A DNA stretch of 64,000 bases from Microbacterium sp. 8M (GTDB taxonomy: Bacteria > Actinomycetota > Actinomycetes > Actinomycetales > Microbacteriaceae): NCBI RefSeq assembly GCF_902506375.1, contig NZ_LR733284.1:1724059-1788058 (forward strand). Reading direction: 5' to 3'. Position numbers and translations under genes: made by a program. This document shows, one piece after another, positions 8,281 through 20,794 of the stretch; position 1 is the first letter of the stretch, and each line of letters starts with the position of its first letter. The notes under the pieces are model-generated. The model had not been told where the DNA came from, ran no database searches, and saw only the letters and a program-made list of their open reading frames with translations.

Positions 8281-9216
8281 TCAGGCCGTGCGGCTCAGCG
8301 CCTCGAGGGCGCGGGCCATGGAGGTGCCGAGGTTCCAGCGCTCGGAGACGGCCACCGCCGTGGCCGTCTCCGCGGCGTCGAGAGGGCGCAGGCGCTGCTC
8401 GGGGACGGCGATGGGCAGGGCCGTCGCGACGCGCACCACCGTCGGTGCCACATCGAGGTAGTCGGACGCCGCGAGGATCTTGTTCGCGACGCCGCCCGAC
8501 ATGCCGGTGGCCGTCGCGGCGGCGGCGCGGATCGCGGGGAGGTCGCCGTGCACCGCGAGCAGGTTCGCGGCCGTCTTCTCACCCACACCGGCGACGCCCG
8601 GCAGGCCGTCCGATGCATCACCGCGCATGGTCGCGAAGTCGGCGTACTGGCTCGGCAGCACGCCGTACTTGGCGACGACCGTCTCGTCGGTGACGGTCTC
8701 GAGGTTGCTCATCCCGCGCGCCGTGTAGATGACGCGGACGCCGCGGCTGTCATCGACGAGCTGGAAGAGGTCGCGGTCGCCGGTGACGATGTCGACCGGC
8801 ATCTCGGCGATGGTGGCGAGCGTGCCGATCACGTCGTCGGCCTCGTGCTCGGCGACGCCGATGATCGGGATCCGCAGCGCACCGAGCGCCTCGCGGATGA
8901 TCGGGATCTGCTCCTCGAGCGGATCCGGGACCTCCTCGATGTCCGCCCCGCCCGGCACGACCTCGACGACGCGGTGCGCCTTGTAGCTGGGGATGAGGTC
9001 GACGCGCCACTGGGGGCGCCAGTCGTCGTCCCAGCACGCCACGAGATGCGTCGGGCGATACGCGCCGACGAGCTTCGCGATCATGTCGAGCAGGCCGCGG
9101 GCCGCGTTCACCGAGGTGCCGTCCGGCGCCTTCACGGTGTCGGGCACTCCGTAGAACGCGCGGAAGTACAGGCTGGCGGTGTCGAGCAGGAGCAGCTTCG
9201 GCGCGGCGTCGGTCAT
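8281..9216 (-). CDS. 5'-3' exonuclease (PolA N-terminal-domain homologue)
   Basis: A 311-residue stand-alone FEN/PolI-type 5' nuclease. Acidic metal-binding positions are visible: Asp12 (LLLLDTASLYFRA), Asp63-65, Glu125/Asp127/Asp128 (EHEADDVIG) and Asp147/Asp149 (TGDRD). A helix-three-turn-helix DNA-binding segment (about 190-230, GDASDGLPGVAGVGEKTA) follows. No 3'-5' exonuclease or polymerase domain is attached. It likely trims flaps or RNA primers. It is convergent with the PHP gene upstream in coordinates and divergent from rpsA. Confidence 0.92.
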   Translation of the reverse strand: MTDAAPKLLLLDTASLYFRAFYGVPDTVKAPDGTSVNAARGLLDMIAKLVGAYRPTHLVACWDDDWRPQWRVDLIPSYKAHRVVEVVPGGADIEEVPDPLEEQIPIIREALGALRIPIIGVAEHEADDVIGTLATIAEMPVDIVTGDRDLFQLVDDSRGVRVIYTARGMSNLETVTDETVVAKYGVLPSQYADFATMRGDASDGLPGVAGVGEKTAANLLAVHGDLPAIRAAAATATGMSGGVANKILAASDYLDVAPTVVRVATALPIAVPEQRLRPLDAAETATAVAVSERWNLGTSMARALEALSRTA

Positions 9217-9540
9217 GCCCTCAGTCTGCCAGGCGGGAGCGGCGCGGCAGGCGAGCAGGGCCGCAGGGCGGCGTCCGCAGCGGGAACATCGGACGGGGCG
9301 CCGATGTTGCAGTCAGGGTGCTGCCGGCATCGGGAGCGCCCGCATCACCGTGCAATGCATCACCGTGCAGTGCGGTTTCCGGCGCTCTCGGCGACCTGAT
9401 AGCATGAAGTGTCACCCGTGGGGGCTCCCTCGCGCGTGCGTGACGAACAACACACATCCATTTCGCCGCGATGCGATCCTGTGCTCCGCGAGGAGCGCGC
9501 GTCGCGGCCCGAGTATCCATCAACAAGGACAACCCACTAC
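9217..9540. other. Intergenic region between the exonuclease gene and rpsA
   Basis: 324 nt without a supported gene. It holds a 15-bp tandem duplication (9342-9371) and a TAGCAT -10-like hexamer (9400-9405), which would give rpsA a leader of roughly 130 nt. A weak AAGGAC ribosome site lies just upstream of the rpsA ATG. No riboswitch or RNA gene was recognised. Confidence 0.5.
9342..9371. repeat. Tandem 15-bp repeat, two copies
   Basis: Two adjacent copies of GCATCACCGTGCARTG-type sequence (9342-9356 and 9357-9371), differing at one base. They lie about 30 nt upstream of the putative rpsA -10. Confidence 0.8.
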
Positions 9541-10998
9541 ATGACTACCGCAACGGCCGCCCCGGCCACCAAGCAGGTCGCGATCAACGACATCGGATCT
9601 GCCGAGGACTTCCTGGCTGCGGTCGAGAAGACCCTGAAGTTCTTCAACGACGGCGACATCATCGAGGGCACGATCGTCAAGATCGACCGCGACGAGGTGC
9701 TGCTCGACGTCGGCTACAAGACCGAGGGCGTCATCCCCTCGCGCGAGCTGAGCATCAAGCACGACGTCGACCCCAACGAGGTCGTCTCCGTCGGCGACCA
9801 GGTCGAGGCCCTCGTTCTCCAGAAGGAGGACAAGGAAGGCCGTCTGATCCTGTCCAAGAAGCGCGCCCAGTACGAGCGCGCCTGGGGCGACGTGGAGAAG
9901 ATCAAGGAGAACGACGGCGTCGTCACCGGTCAGGTCATCGAGGTCGTCAAGGGTGGACTCATCGTCGACATCGGCCTCCGCGGCTTCCTGCCGGCCTCGC
10001 TCATCGAGCTGCGCCGCGTCCGCGACCTCACGCCGTACCTCGGCCAGGAGCTCGAGGCCAAGATCCTCGAGCTCGACAAGAACCGCAACAACGTGGTCCT
10101 CTCGCGCCGCGCCCTGCTCGAGCAGACGCAGTCCGAGTCGCGCACCACGTTCCTCAACAACCTGCACAAGGGCCAGGTCCGCAAGGGCGTCGTGTCCTCG
10201 ATCGTCAACTTCGGTGCGTTCGTCGACCTCGGCGGCGTGGACGGCCTCGTGCACGTCTCCGAGCTGTCTTGGAAGCACATCGAGCACGCCTCCGAGGTCG
10301 TCGAGGTGGGCCAGGAGGTCACCGTCGAGATCCTCGAGGTCGACCTCGACCGCGAGCGCGTCTCCCTGTCGCTGAAGGCGACGCAGGAGGACCCGTGGCA
10401 GGTCTTCGCCCGCACCCACGCCATCGGCCAGGTCACCCCGGGCAAGGTCACCAAGCTCGTTCCGTTCGGTGCGTTCGTGCGTGTCGCGGACGGCATCGAG
10501 GGCCTCGTGCACATCTCCGAGCTGTCGAGCAAGCACGTCGAGCTGGCCGAGCAGGTCGTCTCGGTGGGCGAGGAGGTCTTCGTCAAGGTCATCGACATCG
10601 ACCTCGAGCGTCGCCGCATCTCGCTCTCGCTGAAGCAGGCCAACGAGTCGGTCGACCCGTACGGCACCGAGTTCGACCCGGCCCTGTACGGCATGCTCGC
10701 CGAGTACGACGAGAACGGCGAGTACAAGTACCCGGAGGGCTTCGACGCCGAGACCGGTGCGTGGAAGGAAGGCTTCGACGCCCAGCGCGAGGCATGGGAG
10801 CAGGAGTACGCGGCTGCCCAGGCACGCTGGGAGGCGCACAAGGCTCAGGTGCTCAAGGCCGCCGAGGCCGAGGCCGCCGCGGGCGACGACTTCGCGGGTG
10901 CGCAGTCGTTCTCGAGCGACTCCGCCGGTGCCGGCACGCTGGCCGACGACGAGGCTCTCGCCGCTCTGCGCGAGAAGCTCTCGGGCGGCAACGCGTAA
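9541..10998 (+). CDS. rpsA: 30S ribosomal protein S1
   Basis: A 485-residue S1 with four S1 RNA-binding domains (about 38-105, 122-190, 208-277 and 295-363) against six in E. coli; four is usual for Actinobacteria. Domains 3 and 4 carry the canonical FGAFV and GLVH[VI]SELS motifs. The acidic C-terminal tail is low-complexity. It helps load mRNA on the 30S subunit. The frame is open upstream, but ATG 9541 starts the conserved protein and has a weak AAGGAC site. A UUCG-capped terminator follows. Confidence 0.97.
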   Translation: MTTATAAPATKQVAINDIGSAEDFLAAVEKTLKFFNDGDIIEGTIVKIDRDEVLLDVGYKTEGVIPSRELSIKHDVDPNEVVSVGDQVEALVLQKEDKEGRLILSKKRAQYERAWGDVEKIKENDGVVTGQVIEVVKGGLIVDIGLRGFLPASLIELRRVRDLTPYLGQELEAKILELDKNRNNVVLSRRALLEQTQSESRTTFLNNLHKGQVRKGVVSSIVNFGAFVDLGGVDGLVHVSELSWKHIEHASEVVEVGQEVTVEILEVDLDRERVSLSLKATQEDPWQVFARTHAIGQVTPGKVTKLVPFGAFVRVADGIEGLVHISELSSKHVELAEQVVSVGEEVFVKVIDIDLERRRISLSLKQANESVDPYGTEFDPALYGMLAEYDENGEYKYPEGFDAETGAWKEGFDAQREAWEQEYAAAQARWEAHKAQVLKAAEAEAAAGDDFAGAQSFSSDSAGAGTLADDEALAALREKLSGGNA

Positions 10999-11011
10999 GT
11001 AGCGCTTCACA

Positions 11012-11054
11012 GAACGGGCCGTCACCTCGCCTTCGGGCGGGTGGCGGCCCGTTC
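11012..11054 (+). terminator. Terminator after rpsA
   Basis: A long hairpin: 11012-11026 pairs with 11040-11054 with one bulged T, then a 4-bp inner stem capped by a UUCG tetraloop (11032-11035). It lies 14 nt after the rpsA stop. Confidence 0.85.
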
Positions 11055-11177
11055 CGCGTCTGCGCCGCCCTGGCGCGCCGGCCGGGGCCGCGGACGTGTG
11101 CGGACATGTGAGGATGGGGGCATGGATCCGCTCCGCCTGCGTCCCCGTCCCGGCAGGCGCGCACGGATCCCGGTGCG

Positions 11178-12389
11178 GTGAGCTTCAGCGGCCACGTGCC
11201 CGGTTCCGCGGAGTACCGGCGGCTCATCCTCGGCCTGTTCTTCGCCGGGGTCGCGACGTTCGCGCAGCTGTATGCGCCGCAGGCCGTGCTGCCCCTGCTG
11301 GCCCGCGACCTGGCGGTCTCTCCGGCGATGGCGGCTCTGAGCGTCTCGGCGGCGACGCTCGGCCTCGCGGCCTCGGTCATCGGCTGGTCGGTGGTCGCCG
11401 ACCGCGTCGGACGGGTGCCGGCGATGGCTGTCGGCGTGATCGCGGCGACCGTCCTGGGGTTGCTCGCCCCGTTCGCCGGCGGCGTCGTCCCGCTGCTCGC
11501 GCTCCGGGGAGCGGAGGGTGTGGCACTCGGCGCGGTCCCCGCCGTGGCGCTCGCGTACCTCGCCGAGGAGGTGGGGCCGCGCCACGCCGCTGCGGCGGCC
11601 GGCAGCTACATCGCCGGGACGACGGTCGGCGGGCTCGCCGGCCGGATCGTGGCGGGGCTCGTGGCCGAGGGTGCGGGCTGGCGCGCCGGCATGTGGACAG
11701 CGACCGCGCTCTGCGCCGTGGCGGCGGCGCTGTTCCTGTGGCTCGCACCGCGGTCGCACGGCTTCGTGCCGCTGCGCGCTCGAGGCAGGCAGGGCGCCGG
11801 CGTCCTGGCGCGTCTGCTCGGACTGCTGCGGTCGCCTCGCCAGCTCGCGCTCTACGCGCAGGCGTTCCTCTTGATGGGCGCCTTCGTCGCGGTCTACAAC
11901 TACCTGGGCTTCCACCTCGCCGCACCGCCGTTCGCCCTGCCGACGTGGCTGGTGACGCTGCTGTTCCTCGCGTATCTCGCGGGCACCGTGTCGTCGCCGT
12001 GGGCGGGGGTGCTCGCCTCCCGCGCCGGGCGGTATCCGGTGCTGCTGGCGGCGATCGCCGTGATGGCCGCGGGTGCGCTGCTCCTGCTGACGGCTGACAC
12101 CATCGCCGTGCTCGCGGGCCTGCTGCTGTTCACGGCGGGCTTCTTCGGGGCGCACGCCGTCGCGTCGGGGTGGACGCCGGTCGCGTCCGAGCCGGAGAGC
12201 AGGGCCCAGGCCTCATCGCTCTACTACTTCGCGTACTACGCCGGCTCCAGCCTGTTCGGGTGGGCGCTGGGGGTGGTCTTCGGCGTCGGGGGCTGGACCT
12301 GGTTCGCACTGATCGTGGTCGGGATGTGCGCCCTGGCCGCGCTGGCGGCCGGGATCGCGCTGCGCGCAGCGGATCCGTCCCGCGCCTGA
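11178..12389 (+). CDS. MFS transporter
   Basis: A 403-residue major facilitator protein with about 12 predicted helices. It has the loop 2-3 signature region WSVVADRVGRVPAM (about 72-87) and a central cytoplasmic loop near 190-215. The N-terminal FAQLYAPQAVLP resembles the YnfM/arabinose-efflux-like MFS branch, so drug or small-molecule efflux is plausible. The substrate cannot be told. The start is GTG 11178; there is no clear ribosome site, so the exact start is uncertain. It lies between rpsA and coaE on the same strand, with no linked regulator. Confidence 0.88.
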   Translation: MSFSGHVPGSAEYRRLILGLFFAGVATFAQLYAPQAVLPLLARDLAVSPAMAALSVSAATLGLAASVIGWSVVADRVGRVPAMAVGVIAATVLGLLAPFAGGVVPLLALRGAEGVALGAVPAVALAYLAEEVGPRHAAAAAGSYIAGTTVGGLAGRIVAGLVAEGAGWRAGMWTATALCAVAAALFLWLAPRSHGFVPLRARGRQGAGVLARLLGLLRSPRQLALYAQAFLLMGAFVAVYNYLGFHLAAPPFALPTWLVTLLFLAYLAGTVSSPWAGVLASRAGRYPVLLAAIAVMAAGALLLLTADTIAVLAGLLLFTAGFFGAHAVASGWTPVASEPESRAQASSLYYFAYYAGSSLFGWALGVVFGVGGWTWFALIVVGMCALAALAAGIALRAADPSRA

Positions 12390-12447
12390 GGCCGGGAGCC
12401 GTGTCGGCCGGCGCGGGCACCCTCACGGTACATGCAAGACTGACACC

Positions 12448-13056
12448 ATGCCCCTCATCGCACTGACCGGCGGAATCGCGTCGGGCAAATCCACGATCGC
12501 GGCCCGGCTCGCCGAGCACGGCGCCGTCATCATCGACGCGGACAGGATCGTGCGGGACGTGCAAGCGGCCGGCTCGCCCGTGCTCGATCGCATCGCCGCG
12601 GAGTTCGGGCCCGAGGTGCTCCGCCCCGACGGGGAGCTGGATCGTGCCGCTCTCGCCGGGCGGGTTTTCGGCGATCCCGAGGCGCTCGGCCGGCTGAACG
12701 CGATCGTGCACCCTGCGGTCAAGGCCGAGTCCCAGCGTCGCTTCGTGGCTGCGCTCGATGCAGACCCGACGGCCGTGGTCGTCTACGACGTCCCGCTGCT
12801 GGTGGAGGCGAGAGTGGACGACCCCTGGGATCTCGTCGTGGTGGCGGACGCCCCCGTCGCCGTCCGGGAAGAGCGGCTGGTGCGGGAGCGCGGCCTGGAC
12901 CGGGAGGAGGCGCGCAAGCGCATCGCCTCCCAGGTGCCCGATGAGCAGCGCCGCGCCATCGCCGACGTGGTCATCGACACCTCCGGGAGCCTCGACGACA
13001 CCCTCAGGCAGACGGACGACCTCTGGCGGCGGCTGCGGTCCGGGGGAGCGCGATGA
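12448..13056 (+). CDS. coaE: Dephospho-CoA kinase
   Basis: Phosphorylates the 3'-OH of dephospho-CoA, the last step of CoA synthesis. The 202 aa match a single-domain CoaE. The P-loop GGIASGKS is at 8-15, followed by the DADR motif near 30-33 and the lid region (ERLVRERGLDREEA). A TAGACT-like AAGACT (12436-12441) ends 7 nt before the ATG and could give a leaderless mRNA. The stop overlaps the next gene by 4 nt (ATGA). rpsA-coaE-uvrB proximity is common in Actinobacteria. Confidence 0.96.
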   Translation: MPLIALTGGIASGKSTIAARLAEHGAVIIDADRIVRDVQAAGSPVLDRIAAEFGPEVLRPDGELDRAALAGRVFGDPEALGRLNAIVHPAVKAESQRRFVAALDADPTAVVVYDVPLLVEARVDDPWDLVVVADAPVAVREERLVRERGLDREEARKRIASQVPDEQRRAIADVVIDTSGSLDDTLRQTDDLWRRLRSGGAR

Positions 13057-13838
13057 CCGGTCTGCTGGCCGCGTACGACGCACAGCTGCGCGGGGTGGCC
13101 GAGCTACGGGGTGCGCGGGACGTGCGCGAGATCGGCCCGGTTGCGGTGGGCGTGTTCCCCGGCGGTGAGGGCTTCGCGAGTTACCGCGATCTCGCCGGTC
13201 TCGGCGAGCGGCGGGTCCGCTCGCTCGTGAATCAGGTGCGGGCGCATTTCGCGGCGATCCCGGACGTGCGCACCGCGGAGTGGAAGACCCGCGGGCACGA
13301 CATCGCGCCGGGACTCGAGGCCGCGCTGCGCGACGCGGGGTTCGAGCCGGAGGAGAGGGAGTCCGTGATGCTCGGCGACGCCGCGCTCCTGGCGTCCGAC
13401 GTGCCGTTGCCCGACGGCGTCGTGCTGCGTGAGATCCGAGACGCGCAGGACATCCGGGCGATGGAGCGGATGCAGGCCGCGGTGTTCGGCCACGACGACG
13501 GCGACGCCAGAGCCGAGCACACGATCGCGCGTCTGGCGGCGGGCGAGGACGTGCTGCTCTGGGTGGCCGAGGCGGAAGGGCGCGTGATCAGCGCAGGGCG
13601 CCTGGAACCCGTCGCGGGCACGGAGTTCGCGGGGATCTGGGGCGGTGCCACTGTTCCGCAGTGGCGAGGGCGCGGCGTCTACCGCGCGCTCACCGCAAAG
13701 CGTGCTCAGGCTGCACTGGCCCGGGGGCTGCGCTATCTGCACTCCGACTCGACGGAGTTCTCCCGGCCGATCCTGGAGCGCGCGGGCATGCTGCGGGCCA
13801 CCACGACCACGCCGTACGTCTGGACCGCGAAGGCCTAG
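13053..13838 (+). CDS. GNAT-family N-acetyltransferase
   Basis: A 261-residue protein whose C-terminal half (about 125-261) is a GNAT domain. The acetyl-CoA loop is visible as [13 protein letters not shown], followed by the [18 protein letters not shown] segment seen in amino-acid-like acceptor GNATs. The N-terminal 120 residues are a separate helical part without a recognised signature. It is translationally coupled to coaE (ATGA). The acceptor is unknown. Its stop codon TAG lies inside a CTAG that also provides the stop of the convergent gene. Confidence 0.85.
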   Translation: MTGLLAAYDAQLRGVAELRGARDVREIGPVAVGVFPGGEGFASYRDLAGLGERRVRSLVNQVRAHFAAIPDVRTAEWKTRGHDIAPGLEAALRDAGFEPEERESVMLGDAALLASDVPLPDGVVLREIRDAQDIRAMERMQAAVFGHDDGDARAEHTIARLAAGEDVLLWVAEAEGRVISAGRLEPVAGTEFAGIWGGATVPQWRGRGVYRALTAKRAQAALARGLRYLHSDSTEFSRPILERAGMLRATTTTPYVWTAKA

Positions 13839-14434
13839 TCCCCGGCCGACGCTGCCCGCCGGCGTCGGGCGCGCCGACGCACCAGCGCGACCACGGCGAG
13901 GATCAGTCCGAGCAGGAGCGCCCCGGCGACGATCGGCACCACGATCGCCGTCGCAGCGAGCACGAACGAGGCCACGTCCTCGGCGGTGCTCAAGGCCGGC
14001 GCTGCCATTCCGGCGGTCGCCGTGTTCGCGGCGACCCGGCCGGTCGCCTTGACGACGTGAACGGCCAACGCGATCAGGATCCCCGCCGCGATGGGGATCC
14101 AGGTGTGCGTCGAGAAGAAGGTCCCCGGATCGTCGACGGCGACCGTCCGGGCGCTCGCACCCGCGCCGAACGCGATGCCCCCGGCGGCCGGCCGCACCAC
14201 GCTGTGCACGATGTCGTTCAGCGAATCGAGAGCGGGGATCTTGTCGGCGACGATCTCCAGCACCAGCAGGATGCCGATGACCCAGAGCGCGAGGTCGCTG
14301 CTCAGCCAGGTCCATCCCGCGAGGAGGGCGACGGCCGGCAGCAGCCGGGCGGCGAGGCCGAGCAGGAACAGCGGGATCCACGCGTTCAGCCCCGCGGCGG
14401 CGGCGAGGCTGGATCCGATCACGAACTCGATCAC
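13835..14434 (-). CDS. DUF4126-type membrane protein
   Basis: A 199-residue protein with about five to six membrane helices, opening with [20 protein letters not shown], which is the typical N-terminus of DUF4126 proteins. It ends in an arginine-rich cytoplasmic tail (VRRRARRRR). The start is GTG 14434; the reading frame continues far upstream antisense to uvrB, but only this part has membrane-protein character. Function is unknown. It shares the CTAG stop with the acetyltransferase gene. Confidence 0.85.
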   Translation of the reverse strand: MIEFVIGSSLAAAAGLNAWIPLFLLGLAARLLPAVALLAGWTWLSSDLALWVIGILLVLEIVADKIPALDSLNDIVHSVVRPAAGGIAFGAGASARTVAVDDPGTFFSTHTWIPIAAGILIALAVHVVKATGRVAANTATAGMAAPALSTAEDVASFVLAATAIVVPIVAGALLLGLILAVVALVRRRARRRRAASAGD

Positions 14435-14520
14435 GGCACCACTGTAGGGCGCCGGAGGAGGAGGCCGGCCTCGGTCGTCCGCGCCCAGCGGGATCCGAGC
14501 CCGATGTCCGTGCCCCCGCC

Positions 14521-14526
14521 TACGCT
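14521..14526 (+). promoter_or_regulatory. -10 element of uvrB
   Basis: TACGCT ends 8 nt before the uvrB ATG, in keeping with a leaderless transcript. No LexA box is visible nearby. Confidence 0.45.
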
Positions 14527-14533
14527 GGTAGGC

Positions 14534-16603
<2,070 letters not shown>

Positions 16604-16643
16604 GGCGTGCGTCTGAGCTGCGGCCGAGGGAGCGGAAGAGGAC

Positions 16644-16976
16644 ATGGCGGACGCATCGGTGGTGGAGCTTGCGGACCGGATCCGTGCGCTGCTCGGCGGC
16701 GACGGCGAGATCGAGGAGCGCGCCATGTTCGGCAGCCGGGCATTCCTCGCCGACGGGCGGATCCTCGTCGGCGCGCGCAAGGGCGGAACGCTCCTCGTGC
16801 GTGTCACGGCGGAACGCGCGGCGGCGCTGCTCACGGAGCCAGGGGTGTCCCGCGCGGTGATGGGCGCGCGGACCATGAGCGAGAACTGGCTCGACGTCTC
16901 CGCAGACGCCGTCGCCGATGACGCAGCCCTCATGGGGTGGATCGACCTCGCCCGGGAGGACGCGGAGACCGTCTGA
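16644..16976 (+). CDS. TfoX N-terminal-domain protein
   Basis: A 110-residue single-domain protein. The ERAMFGSRAFLADGRIL block and the following strand (TLLVRVT) match the TfoX N-terminal domain. In Gammaproteobacteria TfoX promotes competence gene expression, but stand-alone short versions in Actinobacteria have no established role. ATG 16644 has a GGAAGAGGA site. It is 40 nt after uvrB and may be cotranscribed. It is probably cytoplasmic. Confidence 0.8.
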   Translation: MADASVVELADRIRALLGGDGEIEERAMFGSRAFLADGRILVGARKGGTLLVRVTAERAAALLTEPGVSRAVMGARTMSENWLDVSADAVADDAALMGWIDLAREDAETV

Positions 16977-17048
16977 CCGCACCGGTCGCGCCGGTCGCCG
17001 TCAGGGTGTACCCGGGTGCGCCGTGTGTGTGCGACGGGACGCGAGCCC

Positions 17049-17294
17049 TCAGGGGCAGTGCACGAGCGGCTTCGGCCCGCTGCGGTCGATCTCGTGCGCC
17101 GTCATCGGGGCGCCGCACAGGGGGCAGCCGCGCTGAGCCCGCTCGGCGGCGGACGGCGGGGGCGTCGACTCGTATGGGCCGACCGATGCCGGGCCCGCGA
17201 ACCGGATGAGGGTCGTGTTGATCCAGGCGTAGAGGCCGCCGGCCTCGCGGATGCGCTGACGGAGCGACGGGCGCTCAGTGGATGCGTTCACCAT
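17049..17294 (-). CDS. Small zinc-ribbon-like protein divergent from the OhrR-like regulator
   Basis: An 81-residue protein with a helical N-terminus and a C-terminal Cys57-x2-Cys60 plus His67, His79 and Cys80, so a partial zinc ribbon is likely. ATG 17294 was chosen because further upstream codons run through the operator region. It is divergently transcribed from the MarR/OhrR-like gene, with a 44-nt intergenic region that holds overlapping inverted repeats. It is therefore the best candidate target of that regulator. I do not recognise a family. Confidence 0.7.
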   Translation of the reverse strand: MVNASTERPSLRQRIREAGGLYAWINTTLIRFAGPASVGPYESTPPPSAAERAQRGCPLCGAPMTAHEIDRSGPKPLVHCP

Positions 17295-17299
17295 GATGC

Positions 17300-17318
17300 T
17301 TAGTGTACTAACGATTAG
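17300..17318. promoter_or_regulatory. Overlapping inverted repeats, probable MarR/OhrR operator
   Basis: TTAGT-N2-ACTAA (17300-17311) overlaps CTAA-CGA-TTAG (17308-17318), giving three half-sites in 19 bp between two divergent genes. AT-rich half-sites of this kind suit MarR-family dimers. A -10-like GATAAC (17325-17330) follows just before the regulator's GTG. Confidence 0.65.
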
Positions 17319-17338
17319 GCCGTTGATAACATCAGGAT

Positions 17339-17782
17339 GTGAGTGAGACCTCCGCCGACGACCTGCTCCGCTTGGACAAGCAGCTGTGCTTCGCACTGGT
17401 GACGGCCGCGCGCAACGTCGTGGCCGTCTACCGCCCGATCCTCGAACCGCTCGGGCTCACGCATCCGCAGTACCTCGCCATGCTGGCGCTGTGGGAGCAG
17501 TCGCCGCGCTCGCTCGGCGATCTCGCCGCCGCCCTGGCCATGGAGCCGGCGACCGCGTCGCCCCTGGTCAAGCGGCTGGAGGGGGACGGGCTGATCGAGC
17601 GGCGCCGCAGCAGCGCGGACGAGCGCCGGCTCGACATCGCGCTCACCGCGAAGGGCGCCGACCTGCGCCAGGCGGCGCTGGACGTGCCCCGGCAGGTGAT
17701 GGCGCGCCTCGGCATGAGCGTGCCGGAGGTGGAGGCCGTCCGGGACGCCCTGACCCGGTTCGCCGGCGCCGTCGAACTCTGA
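17339..17782 (+). CDS. MarR-family regulator, OhrR-like
   Basis: A 147-residue winged-helix repressor. The N-terminus (KQLCFALVTAARNVVAVYR) matches OhrR, in which a single reactive Cys, here Cys17, senses organic hydroperoxides. The helix PQYLAMLALWE and the wing (RRRSSADERRLDI) also fit. OhrR normally represses ohr, but no ohr gene is visible in this window. The start is GTG 17339, downstream of a three-half-site operator, so autoregulation and control of the divergent small gene are likely. Sensing by Cys17 is inferred from family knowledge. Confidence 0.85.
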   Translation: MSETSADDLLRLDKQLCFALVTAARNVVAVYRPILEPLGLTHPQYLAMLALWEQSPRSLGDLAAALAMEPATASPLVKRLEGDGLIERRRSSADERRLDIALTAKGADLRQAALDVPRQVMARLGMSVPEVEAVRDALTRFAGAVEL

Positions 17783-17863
17783 CGCACCCGGATCGAACAC
17801 CGACGGCGGGCGTGGCAGAGCGCTGCGGACCCGGGGTCCGGAGCCAATGTCCGAGGCCGCTTC

Positions 17864-17869
17864 TAGACT
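17864..17869 (+). promoter_or_regulatory. -10 element of uvrA
   Basis: TAGACT ends 7 nt before the uvrA GTG, again suggesting a leaderless start. No SOS-type palindrome is evident. Confidence 0.45.
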
Positions 17870-17875
17870 TGACGG

Positions 17876-20793
<2,918 letters not shown>

Positions 20794-20794
<1 letters not shown>

